Source: JACKHA01 sp041401985
GTDB taxonomy: Bacteria; Planctomycetota; Phycisphaerae; Phycisphaerales; UBA1924
Direction: 5' to 3'
DNA length: 64,000 nt
Assembly: GCA_041401985.1 (NCBI GenBank)
Contig: JAWKTE010000001.1
Span: forward strand, 310,001 to 374,000
The notes below the pieces were generated by a model that worked only from the letters and a program-made list of their open reading frames with translations, ran no database searches and was not told where the DNA came from. The position numbers were made by a program, and so were the translations under genes. Below, piece after piece: positions 8,501 to 16,883 of this stretch. Every line of letters begins with the position of its first letter. Within the stretch, counting starts at the first letter, position 1.

Positions 8501-9499
8501 CTACCGGGTGGCGACGATCGCCTCGAGCAGGGCCTTGTGGCCCTCGGCGCTCATGGCCCCGGTGAGGTTGCGCATGGCCTCGGCGCGGGCTTCGTCGGTG
8601 GAGGCGGCGCGGACCTGGCCCGCGTAGTTCTGGGCGATGGCGCGGTCCTGGTCGGTGATGGTCGCGGCGGACATCACGTCGCCCAGACGCCCCGCGCCCT
8701 CGGCGAGCAGATCGTCGTAGATGTCGAGCGGGATGCGGAGGTAGTCGCCCAGCACGGCCCGGGTGACCTTGGTCATCGGGGCGGGGCCGTTGGGGTCGTC
8801 GTTCTCGTTGGCCAGGCGCATGACCTCGGTCCTGACCTCCTGCTCGTACTCGCCGACGATCTTCCAGTTGAAGCGCCACTGCTGCTCGGTGAGGTAGCCC
8901 TCGGCGCGGAGGTCCTCGGTGAGGCTGCCCATTTCCTGGAATGGGCGGACGATGGCCATGGTGGTGGGCAGGGTGTCGGGGCGTGCGATGTCGACGCGTT
9001 CGATCGCGCCGTCGAGCACCTGGCGGATGAGGCTGGTGTGCTCGATGACGCCCTGCTCGATGCGGTTGCGCCGGGCGGCGACGGTGCCGCGGAAGCGCTC
9101 GAGGCTGGCGTCGTCGAGCAACGGGTTGGCGGTGAGGGCGACGTAGTGCGGGTCGTCCTGGATCATGATGAGGTTGCCGGCGGCGTCGCGCTTGCCGATG
9201 GGCTCGTAGGGCAGGTCGGGGATCTCGCCGCCGCGGGGGGGGGTGTTGAAGAGTTGGCGGGCGCGATCGGCGGCGGATTCGGGCGCGGCGTCGGGCGTGG
9301 CGCCGGGGCGGCGCATGGCCGGGGGCAGCACGGGGGTTTGGGCCTCGGTGGGCTGCTCGGGCGCGCGGGGGGTGGACGGGGGCGGGGCGATCTGGGCCAT
9401 GGCGACGCCGGGGACGCCGGCCAGGAGGGCCAGGAGGGCGACGGCCTTCATGGCGGGCTTGACGGCGGGCTTGTTGCTGCGAGTCGTGGTCTTTGCCAT
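8501..9499 (-). CDS. Secreted alpha-helical protein of unknown function
   Basis: A 332-residue exported protein. The signal peptide follows a basic N-terminus (MKAVALLALLAGVPGVAMAQ, about residues 23-42). A proline-rich linker with APP/PEQP units covers about 43-75. The remainder is a mostly helical domain with many acidic residues and no recognised motif. The start at 9499 was taken because GGAGAGA lies upstream. It resembles its neighbour at 9853-10740 in size, export and helical C-terminus, so the two may be related or act together, but no function can be assigned. Confidence 0.7.
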   Translation of the reverse strand: MAKTTTRSNKPAVKPAMKAVALLALLAGVPGVAMAQIAPPPSTPRAPEQPTEAQTPVLPPAMRRPGATPDAAPESAADRARQLFNTPPRGGEIPDLPYEPIGKRDAAGNLIMIQDDPHYVALTANPLLDDASLERFRGTVAARRNRIEQGVIEHTSLIRQVLDGAIERVDIARPDTLPTTMAIVRPFQEMGSLTEDLRAEGYLTEQQWRFNWKIVGEYEQEVRTEVMRLANENDDPNGPAPMTKVTRAVLGDYLRIPLDIYDDLLAEGAGRLGDVMSAATITDQDRAIAQNYAGQVRAASTDEARAEAMRNLTGAMSAEGHKALLEAIVATR

Positions 9500-9852
9500 G
9501 GTCACATCTCTCCGATTCTGCACGCCCCGCGGGGCGATGGTCCAGGCGGTCTTTGGGGGACGGGTGTTGATCGGCGCGACCGCTCGGCAGCATCACCGGG
9601 TTCGGGACCGGGTCTGCGACCGGGACGGGCTCACACCGCACGGGCCGTCACCCCAACATCATCTTGACAACGGCGGGCTCCCACCGAGCCGCACGCGGAT
9701 CAAGGGTACGCCAGAATCTACGCCCGAGCCGCCGGATGGTGGCGGTCGGGCGTCGGGTGTGGCGTCACAAACCGGCTGGTTCCCCCGTTTGAGGGCCGGG
9801 AAGTCGGGCCAGGGGGCGCAGGGTGGCAGAGGCGGGGCGTGAGGCGGGCGGG
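9500..9852. other. Intergenic stretch, no gene recognised
   Basis: A stretch of 353 bases between two minus-strand secreted-protein genes. It holds a short direct repeat of GACCGGG/TCGGGA type near 9596-9630 and an isolated TTGACA at 9664-9669 without a matching -10. No RNA or reading frame was supported. Confidence 0.5.
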
Positions 9853-10740
9853 TCAGCGGAGCACCCAGGCCATGAGGCGCTGACGCTCGGCGGGGGTGAG
9901 TTCGCCCATGACACGGGCGAAGATCTCGCGTTTCTCGGACTCGGTGGGGTTGAGGCCGAAGTCCTGGGCGATCTCTTCGACCAGGGCTCGGATCTCGGCC
10001 TCGCGGTCGGGCTCGAGTCGGAGGGCGGCGAGCACCTCTTCGAGTTGCTGCGTCTTCTGCTGGACGATTCGGGAGAAGGACCGCCCCACTTCCTGGAGCA
10101 GGACGCCGATGCGCTCGTTCCGCGTGGCTTCCTGGAGGTTGGCCGCGGTGCCACGGGCCGCGTCGGGGTGGTCGAGCGCGTCCTGGGCGACGGCCTGGTA
10201 GTAGTCGCGGAGGAGGCGGGCGTACTCGCGGGCCTGCGTGCGGGGCATCTCGCGGGCGAGTTGGCGGGCCAGGCCGCCGCCCTCGAACAGGGGCTGGAGG
10301 TGCCCGGCGAACTCCATGTAGAGGCGGGCGACCTCGCCCTGCTCGCCGGCGCCGAACGCGGCGTAGAGCTCGAGCAGGATGTCGTAGTGCTCGAGGACGG
10401 CCTGGTCGAGGAACGCGGCCCGCTCCTGGATCAGGGCGTCGAGGGCGGCGCGGGTCTGGTCGGAGAGGTCGAGCAGTTCGAGGGCGGCGACTTCGGGGCG
10501 GATGTCTTCGAGGCGCTGGACGCGGCCGTCATAGGCGAGGCGGATGAGCGAGTCGGCGTGGGCGGCGGGCTCGACGGAGGGGCCGCGGAGGATCGGGGGG
10601 TCTGCCTGGTCGGGAGCGGTGTCGCCCGGTTGGGCGAGCACCGGGGAGCCGCAGAGCGAGATGAGGAGTGCGTGGGCAGCGAGCGCCGGGGTGCGGCTGC
10701 GTCGCGTGGGTTCAAGGGTCCGATGCCGCGTCGTGTGCAT
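9853..10740 (-). CDS. Secreted alpha-helical protein of unknown function
   Basis: A 295-residue exported protein. A basic N-terminus (MHTTRHRTLEPTRRSRTP) is followed by a hydrophobic signal segment (ALAAHALLISLCGSPVLAQP, about residues 19-38). The mature chain is almost entirely amphipathic helix, rich in Glu, Arg and Gln, with a glutamine-rich stretch (IVQQKTQQLEEVLAALRLEP) and a final segment LTPAERQRLMAWVLR. No catalytic motif is visible. It is transcribed in the same direction as the next gene downstream, 8501-9499. Confidence 0.7.
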   Translation of the reverse strand: MHTTRHRTLEPTRRSRTPALAAHALLISLCGSPVLAQPGDTAPDQADPPILRGPSVEPAAHADSLIRLAYDGRVQRLEDIRPEVAALELLDLSDQTRAALDALIQERAAFLDQAVLEHYDILLELYAAFGAGEQGEVARLYMEFAGHLQPLFEGGGLARQLAREMPRTQAREYARLLRDYYQAVAQDALDHPDAARGTAANLQEATRNERIGVLLQEVGRSFSRIVQQKTQQLEEVLAALRLEPDREAEIRALVEEIAQDFGLNPTESEKREIFARVMGELTPAERQRLMAWVLR

Positions 10741-10856
10741 GTCGTTCCTCCCGCGAGCGTGCTGCGGATCGAGTGGGGCTGTTGGACTGGTTTGGATCGC
10801 GTCGGACTGGTTCGGATCGGCGGTCCGGGCGTTCCGCCGGGGCGTACCCTGAGACG

Positions 10857-11420
10857 ATGACGCCAGCCGCCCCCGAGTCGAACGCCGATCTGGCCCGCCG
10901 CATTGCGGGGGTTGCGCTGCTGCGCGGCACGTTCACGCTGCGGTCGGGGCGGACGAGTTCGTATTACCTGGACAAGTACCTGTTCTCGACGCGGCCGGAG
11001 ATCCTGGATCGGCTCGGCGATCTGTTCGCCGAGCGGATCGCGGCGATCGGGCGCGACGCGGGCGGCCCGGCGGCGCGGCTGGCTGGGGCCGAACTTGGGG
11101 GCATCCCGCTGGTGGCGGTCGCGAGCCTGAAGACGGGCCTGCCCTCGATCTTCGTCCGCAACGCGAAGAAGGAATACGGGACGGCCAAGCAGGTCGAGGG
11201 CGTGCTGGAGAAGGGCGACCGCGTGGTGTTCGTGGAGGATGTGGCAACGACGGGCGGGCAGGCGCTGGAGGCGGTCAAGGTGCTGCAGGAACTCGGGGCG
11301 CGGGTGCTGGCGGTGGTCGCGGTGATCGACCGGCAGGAGGGGGCGCGGGAGAACATCGAGGGGGCCGGGGTCCGGTTCGAGAGCCTGTTCACGAAGGCTG
11401 ATCTTGGGGTGGGCGAGTAG
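10857..11420 (+). CDS. pyrE: Orotate phosphoribosyltransferase
   Basis: A 187-residue enzyme that joins orotate to PRPP to make orotidine 5'-phosphate in pyrimidine synthesis. The PRPP-binding motif VVFVEDVATTGGQALEAV is at about residues 122-139. The substrate region FTLRSGRTSSYYLDKYLF near residue 26 and IFVRNAKKEYGTAKQVEG near residue 98 are typical of the bacterial family. Length is normal. The chosen ATG gives the family N-terminus; longer upstream reading is serine/arginine-rich and was rejected. It is monocistronic here, divergent from the secreted-protein gene upstream. Confidence 0.93.
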   Translation: MTPAAPESNADLARRIAGVALLRGTFTLRSGRTSSYYLDKYLFSTRPEILDRLGDLFAERIAAIGRDAGGPAARLAGAELGGIPLVAVASLKTGLPSIFVRNAKKEYGTAKQVEGVLEKGDRVVFVEDVATTGGQALEAVKVLQELGARVLAVVAVIDRQEGARENIEGAGVRFESLFTKADLGVGE

Positions 11421-11518
11421 GGTGTGATCGAGACGGGGTCGGGGTCGGGGATTCGGGTGGACGCGGCGGACGGGCCGGTCACGGGCGATTCGTTGATGCA
11501 AGAGTGAGGGAGGGAGCC

Positions 11519-12038
11519 ATGTCCGCGAGCGCGACGGCCGAGCCGACGGGAACGATCGATACGAAGGCCGCGGAGCACCGGGCGATCCGGTTCGAGGGTC
11601 TTGACGAGATGGTGCGCGAGGCCGAGCGGCTGGTGTGGGCCGAGCGTGAGGGCACGCTGCGGGCGACGGGGAACTGGTCGCTGGGGCAGGCGATCGGGCA
11701 TGTGGCGTCGTGGATGGACGACCCGTTCGATGGGTACCCGCCCGAGGTGCGCCCGCCGTGGTTCATCAAGATGATCCTCAAGACCCAGAAGAAGAAGTTC
11801 CTGAACGCGGGGCTGCAGCCGGGCGTGAAGATCCCGGGCATCAAGGGCGGGACGCTTGCGACCGAGGACGTTGCGGTGGATGAGGCGCTGGGCGTGCCTG
11901 CGGAAGGCGACGCAGCGGCTGAAGTCAAGGCGCCCGACGGGGCCGAACCCGATCTTCGGGCCGCTGACGCACGAGGAGTGGATCAAGGGCAACCTGCGGC
12001 ACGCGGAACTGCACCTTGGGTTCTTCCACACGATGTGA
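11519..12038 (+). pseudogene. DinB-like DUF1569 protein gene with a one-base frameshift
   Basis: The reading frame from 11519 (after GAGGGAGGGAG) encodes a DUF1569/DinB-like protein: a helical bundle with a conserved early histidine (NWSLGQAIGHVASWM). It runs to about DEALGV near 11896. The matching C-terminus lies one frame over: LRKATQRLKS, then IFGPLTHEEWIKGNLRHAEL and HLGFFHTM, stop at 12038. Removing one C at 11897-11898 gives a continuous protein of 172 residues. The family is metal-binding, and the second histidine cluster is in the shifted part. Real decay or a sequencing error are both possible. Confidence 0.75.
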
Positions 12039-12070
12039 GGTGTTCGAGAACAGGTGGCTGTGCGAGGACT

Positions 12071-12105
12071 CACCACAGAGGCGCCGAGGGCGCTGAGGAA
12101 GGCCG
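12071..12105 (+). repeat. Degenerate CACAGAGGC-type dispersed repeat
   Basis: ACCACAGAGGCGCCGAGGGC and the following GCTGAGGAAG resemble a GAGG-rich dispersed intergenic sequence (CCACAGAGGCACAGAGG-like) that I recall from many unrelated GC-rich bacterial genomes. It lies just after the frameshifted gene. A single degenerate copy. Confidence 0.4.
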
Positions 12106-12184
12106 GGGTGAGTTGGGGCGGCGCAGGACGAGCGCGGCCTTCTTGGGTTGCTCCGGGCGATGTGAACGACGATTCGTTGCGATC

Positions 12185-13432
12185 TCACGATCGCGGGTCT
12201 GATTCGGCGTAGAGTCGCCAGACGTTGACGCCGCGGGCTCGGGCGGTTGCGCTCTGTTCCCACATTGTCTCTTCGTGCCAGTCGGAGCAGAGCAGCGCGT
12301 GATCGCCGGGGTTGAGCGTGTCCGGGGACAGGACGGTGCGGCCGCGGCGGGTCTGGCCGGCGGCGTGGTCATCGACGAAGCCGGCGATGGAGAGGCCCAG
12401 ATCGCCCATGTGGTCGAGCACCCACTGGCCGTGCTGGCCGGCGCCCCAGAGCCAGACCTCGTCCAGGCCGCGGCGGAGCATGATGCACCCGATCTCGCGC
12501 AGGCGGGAGCGCCGGGCGATCTCGATGGCGCGTCGCGGCATCGGCGGGAAGCGGTCGCGGGCCCAGAGCCAAGCGATGAGCGCCTCGCGCGTCGGATGCT
12601 GGTCGAGTTGGCGTTCGAGGGCGCTGGTGACGAGTCCGCCGTTCTCGGCGAGCATCGCGTCGGCGACAGTGGTTTCGAGCGTTTGGCGGTGCGGATCGGT
12701 TGCGAGGGGGAGGTCGTTCCAGGACGCGACCATGGCCGCGGCGGCGGCGCGTGCCTGGGCGGCGCTCGACGCCGCGACGCCCTGGTCTTGCTGCTCGCGG
12801 TACATATAGAGCACGTCGGCGACGGCCCCGAGTGCGGGGGCCTCGCGCGTCAGGCGGAGCCAGAGGTCGTAGTCCTGGGCGCGTGGGAGCGACTCGTCGT
12901 AGCCGCCGGCGTCGAGGACGCGCGAGCGCCGGAGCATCATGGAGCCGTGCGCGAGGCAGTTGCCCGTGCGGAGCATCCAGCGGAGGCGGCGTGGATCGGT
13001 CGGGGGGCGCATGGCGGCGCGTTCCTCGTCCCGCCAGTCCACCGCGCGCCACGAGCAGCCGAGTCCGGCCAGATCGGGCGCGGCATGGAGCGCGGCGGCC
13101 TGCACCAGCAGGCGGTCCACCTCGCAGAGGTCGTCGGCGTCCATCCTGGCGACGAGTTCGGTCGAGGCTTCGCGGAGCCCGGTGTTCAGGGCGGCGGCGA
13201 GGCCGGGGCGCTCCCGGCGGAGGACCCGCGTGGGCATCGTGTCGGCGGCGGCGGCGAGGGCGTCGTCGAGTCGATCTTGCCCCGTGCCGTCCAGCCCGTT
13301 GGCGACGACGAGCAGTTCGGCGGGGCGGAGCATCTGGGCGGCGAGGCTGGCGACGGCGCGGGCCAGGGCGGCGGCGTCGAAGGCGGGGCCGACGGGCAGC
13401 AGGGCGGTGATCGGTGGCGGGGTGGAGGGCAC
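12185..13432 (-). CDS. Family 2 glycosyltransferase with C-terminal PglD_N-like domain
   Basis: About 415 residues. The N-terminal GT-A domain begins ITALLPVGPAFDAAALARAV and carries the DXD-type metal site RMDADDL and the ALNTGLREAS segment usual for GT2 enzymes. Around residue 320 a second domain starts with VWLWGAGQHGQWVLDHM and IAGFVDDHAAG, a nucleotide-binding fold like the N-terminal half of PglD-type sugar acyltransferases. It probably transfers a sugar from a nucleotide donor to a surface polysaccharide or protein. The start is uncertain: this GTG at 13432 gives the family N-terminus, while a longer reading from 13558 adds an unlikely proline/arginine-rich leader. It is divergent from the next glycosyltransferase. 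Confidence 0.85.
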   Translation of the reverse strand: MPSTPPPITALLPVGPAFDAAALARAVASLAAQMLRPAELLVVANGLDGTGQDRLDDALAAAADTMPTRVLRRERPGLAAALNTGLREASTELVARMDADDLCEVDRLLVQAAALHAAPDLAGLGCSWRAVDWRDEERAAMRPPTDPRRLRWMLRTGNCLAHGSMMLRRSRVLDAGGYDESLPRAQDYDLWLRLTREAPALGAVADVLYMYREQQDQGVAASSAAQARAAAAAMVASWNDLPLATDPHRQTLETTVADAMLAENGGLVTSALERQLDQHPTREALIAWLWARDRFPPMPRRAIEIARRSRLREIGCIMLRRGLDEVWLWGAGQHGQWVLDHMGDLGLSIAGFVDDHAAGQTRRGRTVLSPDTLNPGDHALLCSDWHEETMWEQSATARARGVNVWRLYAESDPRS

Positions 13433-13674
13433 GTTCAAGCATCGGCCGGAGGGCACGGGCGGGCCGAATCGGGACCGAATCCCGACGGTGCCGGGGGGCG
13501 GCGTGGCGCGCTCGGCTGCGCCGCGGCCTGTTTCGAATGGGGGCAACCACCGGAACATCGCGCCGCTTTTGCGCTCACGGGCGGTTTGGGTCGATATCCC
13601 GCCTCACAGGGCCGATGCAGCGAATCGGTCCGCCGCCGTCCTGCAAGCCACGACCTCGCCGAACGAGAGCCCGC

Positions 13675-15045
13675 GTGCCAGAGCCGACCCCCCCAACGCC
13701 GATCGCCGACGCCCTTGTCCTGTGCATGACCAGGGGCATGTCGCTCGCGGAGTGGGAGCGGCTGGGGATGCTGGAGCGCGAGTGGAGCCTGTACGAGCAC
13801 ATCGGGGAGGGGTATCGCCAGATCGTCGTGCTGTCGTACGGCGACGCGGAGCAGGAGGGCCGGGTGGCCGGGCTGCTCTCGCCCGCGCCGATCGTGGTGA
13901 CGCCGGCCGATGCCGCGGACGCTCCGGCGAATGTCGCCGAGGCGCTGGGCGATGCCCGGACGGTTGTGGTGAAGACCAACCAGATGGACGGCGTGGAAGC
14001 CGCGATCCGCACGGCCCACCACCTGCGTGGGACGGGGCGGCGCGTCGGGCTGATCGCGCGGGGCGGGTACCTGCGATCGCGGTTCGCGGCGGACCAGTTC
14101 GGCCCGGCGTCGCGCGAGGCAAACGACGCGGCCGCGGAGGAAAGGGCGATCTGCGAGGCGGCGGACGTGATCGTCGGCAGCACGCCCGACATGGCCCACG
14201 CGTTGGCGTGGCGCTACGGCGTGGCGTTCGAGCGGACCCGCGTGATCCCGAACTTCGTGATGGCGATGGGGCCTTCGACGTGCGCGTGCGACCGCAAGCC
14301 GGTGGTGCTGTACGCGGGGCAACTGGTCAAGCGCAAGCGTGTGGACATGCTGCTGCGGGCGTTCGCACGCCTGAGCGATGAGAACAAGCAGCGCCTCACG
14401 CTCTCGATCATTGGCGAGGGGCCGGAGGAGGACGCACTCAAGGCGCAGGCGGCCGAACTCGGCGTGAACGCGGTGTTCGAGCGTCGGATCGGGCATGTGG
14501 CGCTGCAGGACCGGATGCGCCAGGCGGCGATCTACTCGCAGGCCTCGGCGCTGGAGGGCCATCCGAAGGCGGTGATCGAGGCGATGGCGTGCGGGGCCGC
14601 GGTTGTCGTGACCGACTCGCCCGGCATGGGCGAGGTGATCACGCACGGCGTGACGGGGCTGCGCGTCGAGCCGCACGAGGGGGCGCTGGGCGACGCGATC
14701 GATCTGCTGGTCAACGACGAGGAGTGGCGCGAGCAGATGGGACACGCCGCGGCCCACGCGGCGCAGGACCGGTTCGGGCTGCACGTGATCGGGCCGCTCG
14801 AGGAGGCGGCCCACCGTGCGGCCATCGAGTCTGGCGGCGAGGGCGTGGGCGGGCCGGCGGGGGTCCGCTGGGACCCGGCGCTGGTCGAGGCCGGGCACGG
14901 CGCGGCCGAGGCGTGGGCGCTGGCGCTGGGCGCGTTCGCCAAGCGGCTTGACGCGAGCCAGACCGAGCGGATGCTCATGCGACTGGAGCAGACGGCCCGC
15001 GACATGCGCGAGCAGGTGACCGGGGCGAAGCGGGCGTCGGCGTAG
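13675..15045 (+). CDS. Family 4 glycosyltransferase
   Basis: About 456 residues with the GT-B fold. The C-terminal donor domain is clear: PVVLYAGQLVKRKRVDMLLR, SIIGEGPEEDALKAQAAELG, and the nucleotide-sugar signature ALEGHPKAVIEAMACGAAVV with the EX7E-type glutamates. The N-terminal domain (YRQIVVLSYGDAEQEGRVAG, AICEAADVIVGST) is less conserved. About 85 residues after the donor domain form an extra helical tail. GTG 13675 was chosen as start; ATG 13615 is the alternative. With the divergent GT2 gene it suggests exopolysaccharide or protein glycosylation. Confidence 0.85.
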   Translation: MPEPTPPTPIADALVLCMTRGMSLAEWERLGMLEREWSLYEHIGEGYRQIVVLSYGDAEQEGRVAGLLSPAPIVVTPADAADAPANVAEALGDARTVVVKTNQMDGVEAAIRTAHHLRGTGRRVGLIARGGYLRSRFAADQFGPASREANDAAAEERAICEAADVIVGSTPDMAHALAWRYGVAFERTRVIPNFVMAMGPSTCACDRKPVVLYAGQLVKRKRVDMLLRAFARLSDENKQRLTLSIIGEGPEEDALKAQAAELGVNAVFERRIGHVALQDRMRQAAIYSQASALEGHPKAVIEAMACGAAVVVTDSPGMGEVITHGVTGLRVEPHEGALGDAIDLLVNDEEWREQMGHAAAHAAQDRFGLHVIGPLEEAAHRAAIESGGEGVGGPAGVRWDPALVEAGHGAAEAWALALGAFAKRLDASQTERMLMRLEQTARDMREQVTGAKRASA

Positions 15046-15109
15046 GCAACGCGGGTGCCGCGGCCGCGGTTCTGGGCGGCCACGCGATCGACCAGGCGTT
15101 CCCGACTGT

Positions 15110-15610
15110 TCACGCGGACACGCAAGGCACGAGCGGCCACTGAGCGGCGCACTCCGGGCACCGGCGCGGGCCGATGTGCATGCCGCGGATGGACTCTGGG
15201 GGCACGGCGTCAGGGATCGTCGAAACGTCGTAGCCGCACGCGACGCACACCCGGCGGATCGAGAGGCCCGCGGCGCGATACATGCGGTGCTCGCTCACGG
15301 CGATCACGACGGCCAGGATCGTGAACACCGCTCCGAAAATCATGAGCGCCGCGCCAAAGAGCGAACGAAGGCCGTGGCGCATCAGCACGCCGAACGCGAA
15401 CAGGGCGGCGGGCACTGCGACCAAGGCGGCGGAGAACAACAGCCGGATAGCAAGCGGCACCCGATGCGCCGTCGGCGCGAACGACTCGACGGCCGTCCGG
15501 CGCAGCCCGACCTCGCGGCACACGCGATCGAGCAGTTCAGCGGGCGCATCCGCGCCCCTCGTGTCGAGCCACACATCAAGTTCAGTGAGCGCAGGCCCGG
15601 TGCTCGGCAT
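15110..15610 (-). CDS. Membrane protein with cytoplasmic zinc-ribbon-like CxxC pairs
   Basis: A 166-residue protein. Residues about 1-50 are soluble. Two adjacent membrane helices follow (IRLLFSAALVAVPAALFAFG and GAALMIFGAVFTILAVVIAV). The tail has CVACGYD and CPECAAQW, which form a probable zinc ribbon. Proteins with a double helix and a C-terminal CxxCGYD...CPEC ribbon are frequent in planctomycetes, but I know no function. The ATG at 15610 has GGAG seven bases upstream, better than the GTG at 15625. The gene converges with the glycosyltransferase. Confidence 0.7.
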   Translation of the reverse strand: MPSTGPALTELDVWLDTRGADAPAELLDRVCREVGLRRTAVESFAPTAHRVPLAIRLLFSAALVAVPAALFAFGVLMRHGLRSLFGAALMIFGAVFTILAVVIAVSEHRMYRAAGLSIRRVCVACGYDVSTIPDAVPPESIRGMHIGPRRCPECAAQWPLVPCVSA

Positions 15611-15650
15611 CACAATGCTCCACACTACGGCACACGGTGCGACGCCTGCC

Positions 15651-16883
15651 TCAATAGACGCACCGCTTCCTCAGCAGCCCGCGGCTGGTCGGATCGACCT
15701 CCGCCAGGGCCGCGGCGGCGCGGGTGCCGGCGTGTGCGTCGCCGTACGGGTGCGCCACGCGGGCCGCGTCGACCTCGCGGGCCTTGGTGATGGCGCTTCG
15801 GATCGACTCGGCCGATTCCTCCGCGTGCACGACGGACGTCGGTCGCTCCCGGCCCGCCTGACGCCGCCCGATGTCGACGGTCGCGACGCCCAGGGCCGCG
15901 GCCTCGATCAGCCCGGCGGACGAGTTGCCCACGAGCAGGCCGGCCGCTGCGTCCGGGGCTGGAGCACCCGCCCTTGCACGCTCCGCGCCCATCCGCTTGA
16001 GCAGCCCGACGAACAACTGTCGGGGCAGGTGGCTGACGCTCCGCAGGCCGGCGGTCTGGATCGCGCGGCGGACGCCGTTGCGCCCCGGATCGTGGTTCGG
16101 TTCGAGCGCCAGGATGTTCGCACCGGGCATCGCCGCCCGCAGCGCATCGATCGCGGTCGCCGTCGCGGCCTCTTCTTCCTCGTCGTGCCGCCCGATCGGG
16201 TGCATGAGCAGCACGACCGACGGGCGCCCGAGTTCCTCGAACCTGGCGTCGTCGAGCGGCTCGAACCGCGCCAGATCATCCAGCGCCGGCGAGCCGACGA
16301 CGCGCACATGCTCCGGGCGCTCGCCCATCCGCACGATCCGCTCGCCGGACTCGCGCGTCGCGGCCAGGTGCAGGTGCGCGAGTTTCGTGATGGCGTGACG
16401 CATGGCCTCATCGGCCACGCCCTCGGCCCGGTCGCCGCCGTGCAGGTGCGCCACCGCGATGCCCGCGATGCTCGCGGCGGCAGCGGCGGCGAACGCCTCC
16501 ACGCGGTCGCCCAGCACCACGACCCAGTCCGGGTGCAGCGTGCTGAATGAACGCGCGAAGCGGGCGATGCCGCGTCCGGTCGCCTCGGCGTCCTCGAACC
16601 GCCCGGTGCGTCCTGCGACCTGCATCGGCACGCTGTCGGCCACGTCGAACAGGGCCTTCACGTCGCGGAACGTCTCGGCGGGCTGGATGAGGTGGCTGCC
16701 CGCGGCGATGACGAGCAGGTCCAGATCGTCGCGCGAGTCGATGGCGCGCATGACCGGGGCGAGCAGGCCGAAGTCGGCGCGCGAGCCGGTGACGACCGCG
16801 ACGCGCCAGGGGCGCGAGCGGCGCGGGGGCGTCGGCTCCGTCGGGCGCGAGGGGTTCTGGCCGTCCCAGCCGTCGCCGATCAT
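15651..16883 (-). CDS. neuC: UDP-N-acetylglucosamine 2-epimerase, hydrolysing (NeuC-like)
   Basis: A 410-residue enzyme of the WecB/NeuC GT-B-like family. The N-terminus VAVVTGSRADFGLLAPVMRA, the motif VVLGDRVEAFAAAAAASIAG, IAVAHLHGGDRAEGVADEAM with RHAITKLAHLHLA, and GLLVGNSSAGLIEAAALGVA are all diagnostic. NeuC-type enzymes release ManNAc and UDP from UDP-GlcNAc, the first step towards sialic or related nonulosonic acids. No neuB or neuA homologue is in view. The start codon overlaps the stop of the riboflavin gene upstream (ATGA), so both are translated from one mRNA. An acidic insert DEEEEAATATA lies near the middle. Confidence 0.9.
   Translation of the reverse strand: MIGDGWDGQNPSRPTEPTPPRRSRPWRVAVVTGSRADFGLLAPVMRAIDSRDDLDLLVIAAGSHLIQPAETFRDVKALFDVADSVPMQVAGRTGRFEDAEATGRGIARFARSFSTLHPDWVVVLGDRVEAFAAAAAASIAGIAVAHLHGGDRAEGVADEAMRHAITKLAHLHLAATRESGERIVRMGERPEHVRVVGSPALDDLARFEPLDDARFEELGRPSVVLLMHPIGRHDEEEEAATATAIDALRAAMPGANILALEPNHDPGRNGVRRAIQTAGLRSVSHLPRQLFVGLLKRMGAERARAGAPAPDAAAGLLVGNSSAGLIEAAALGVATVDIGRRQAGRERPTSVVHAEESAESIRSAITKAREVDAARVAHPYGDAHAGTRAAAALAEVDPTSRGLLRKRCVY

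Noticed and set aside
9664..9669. TTGACA as a promoter -35 element
   Set aside because: No acceptable -10 sequence lies 15-19 bases downstream, and no plus-strand gene follows nearby.
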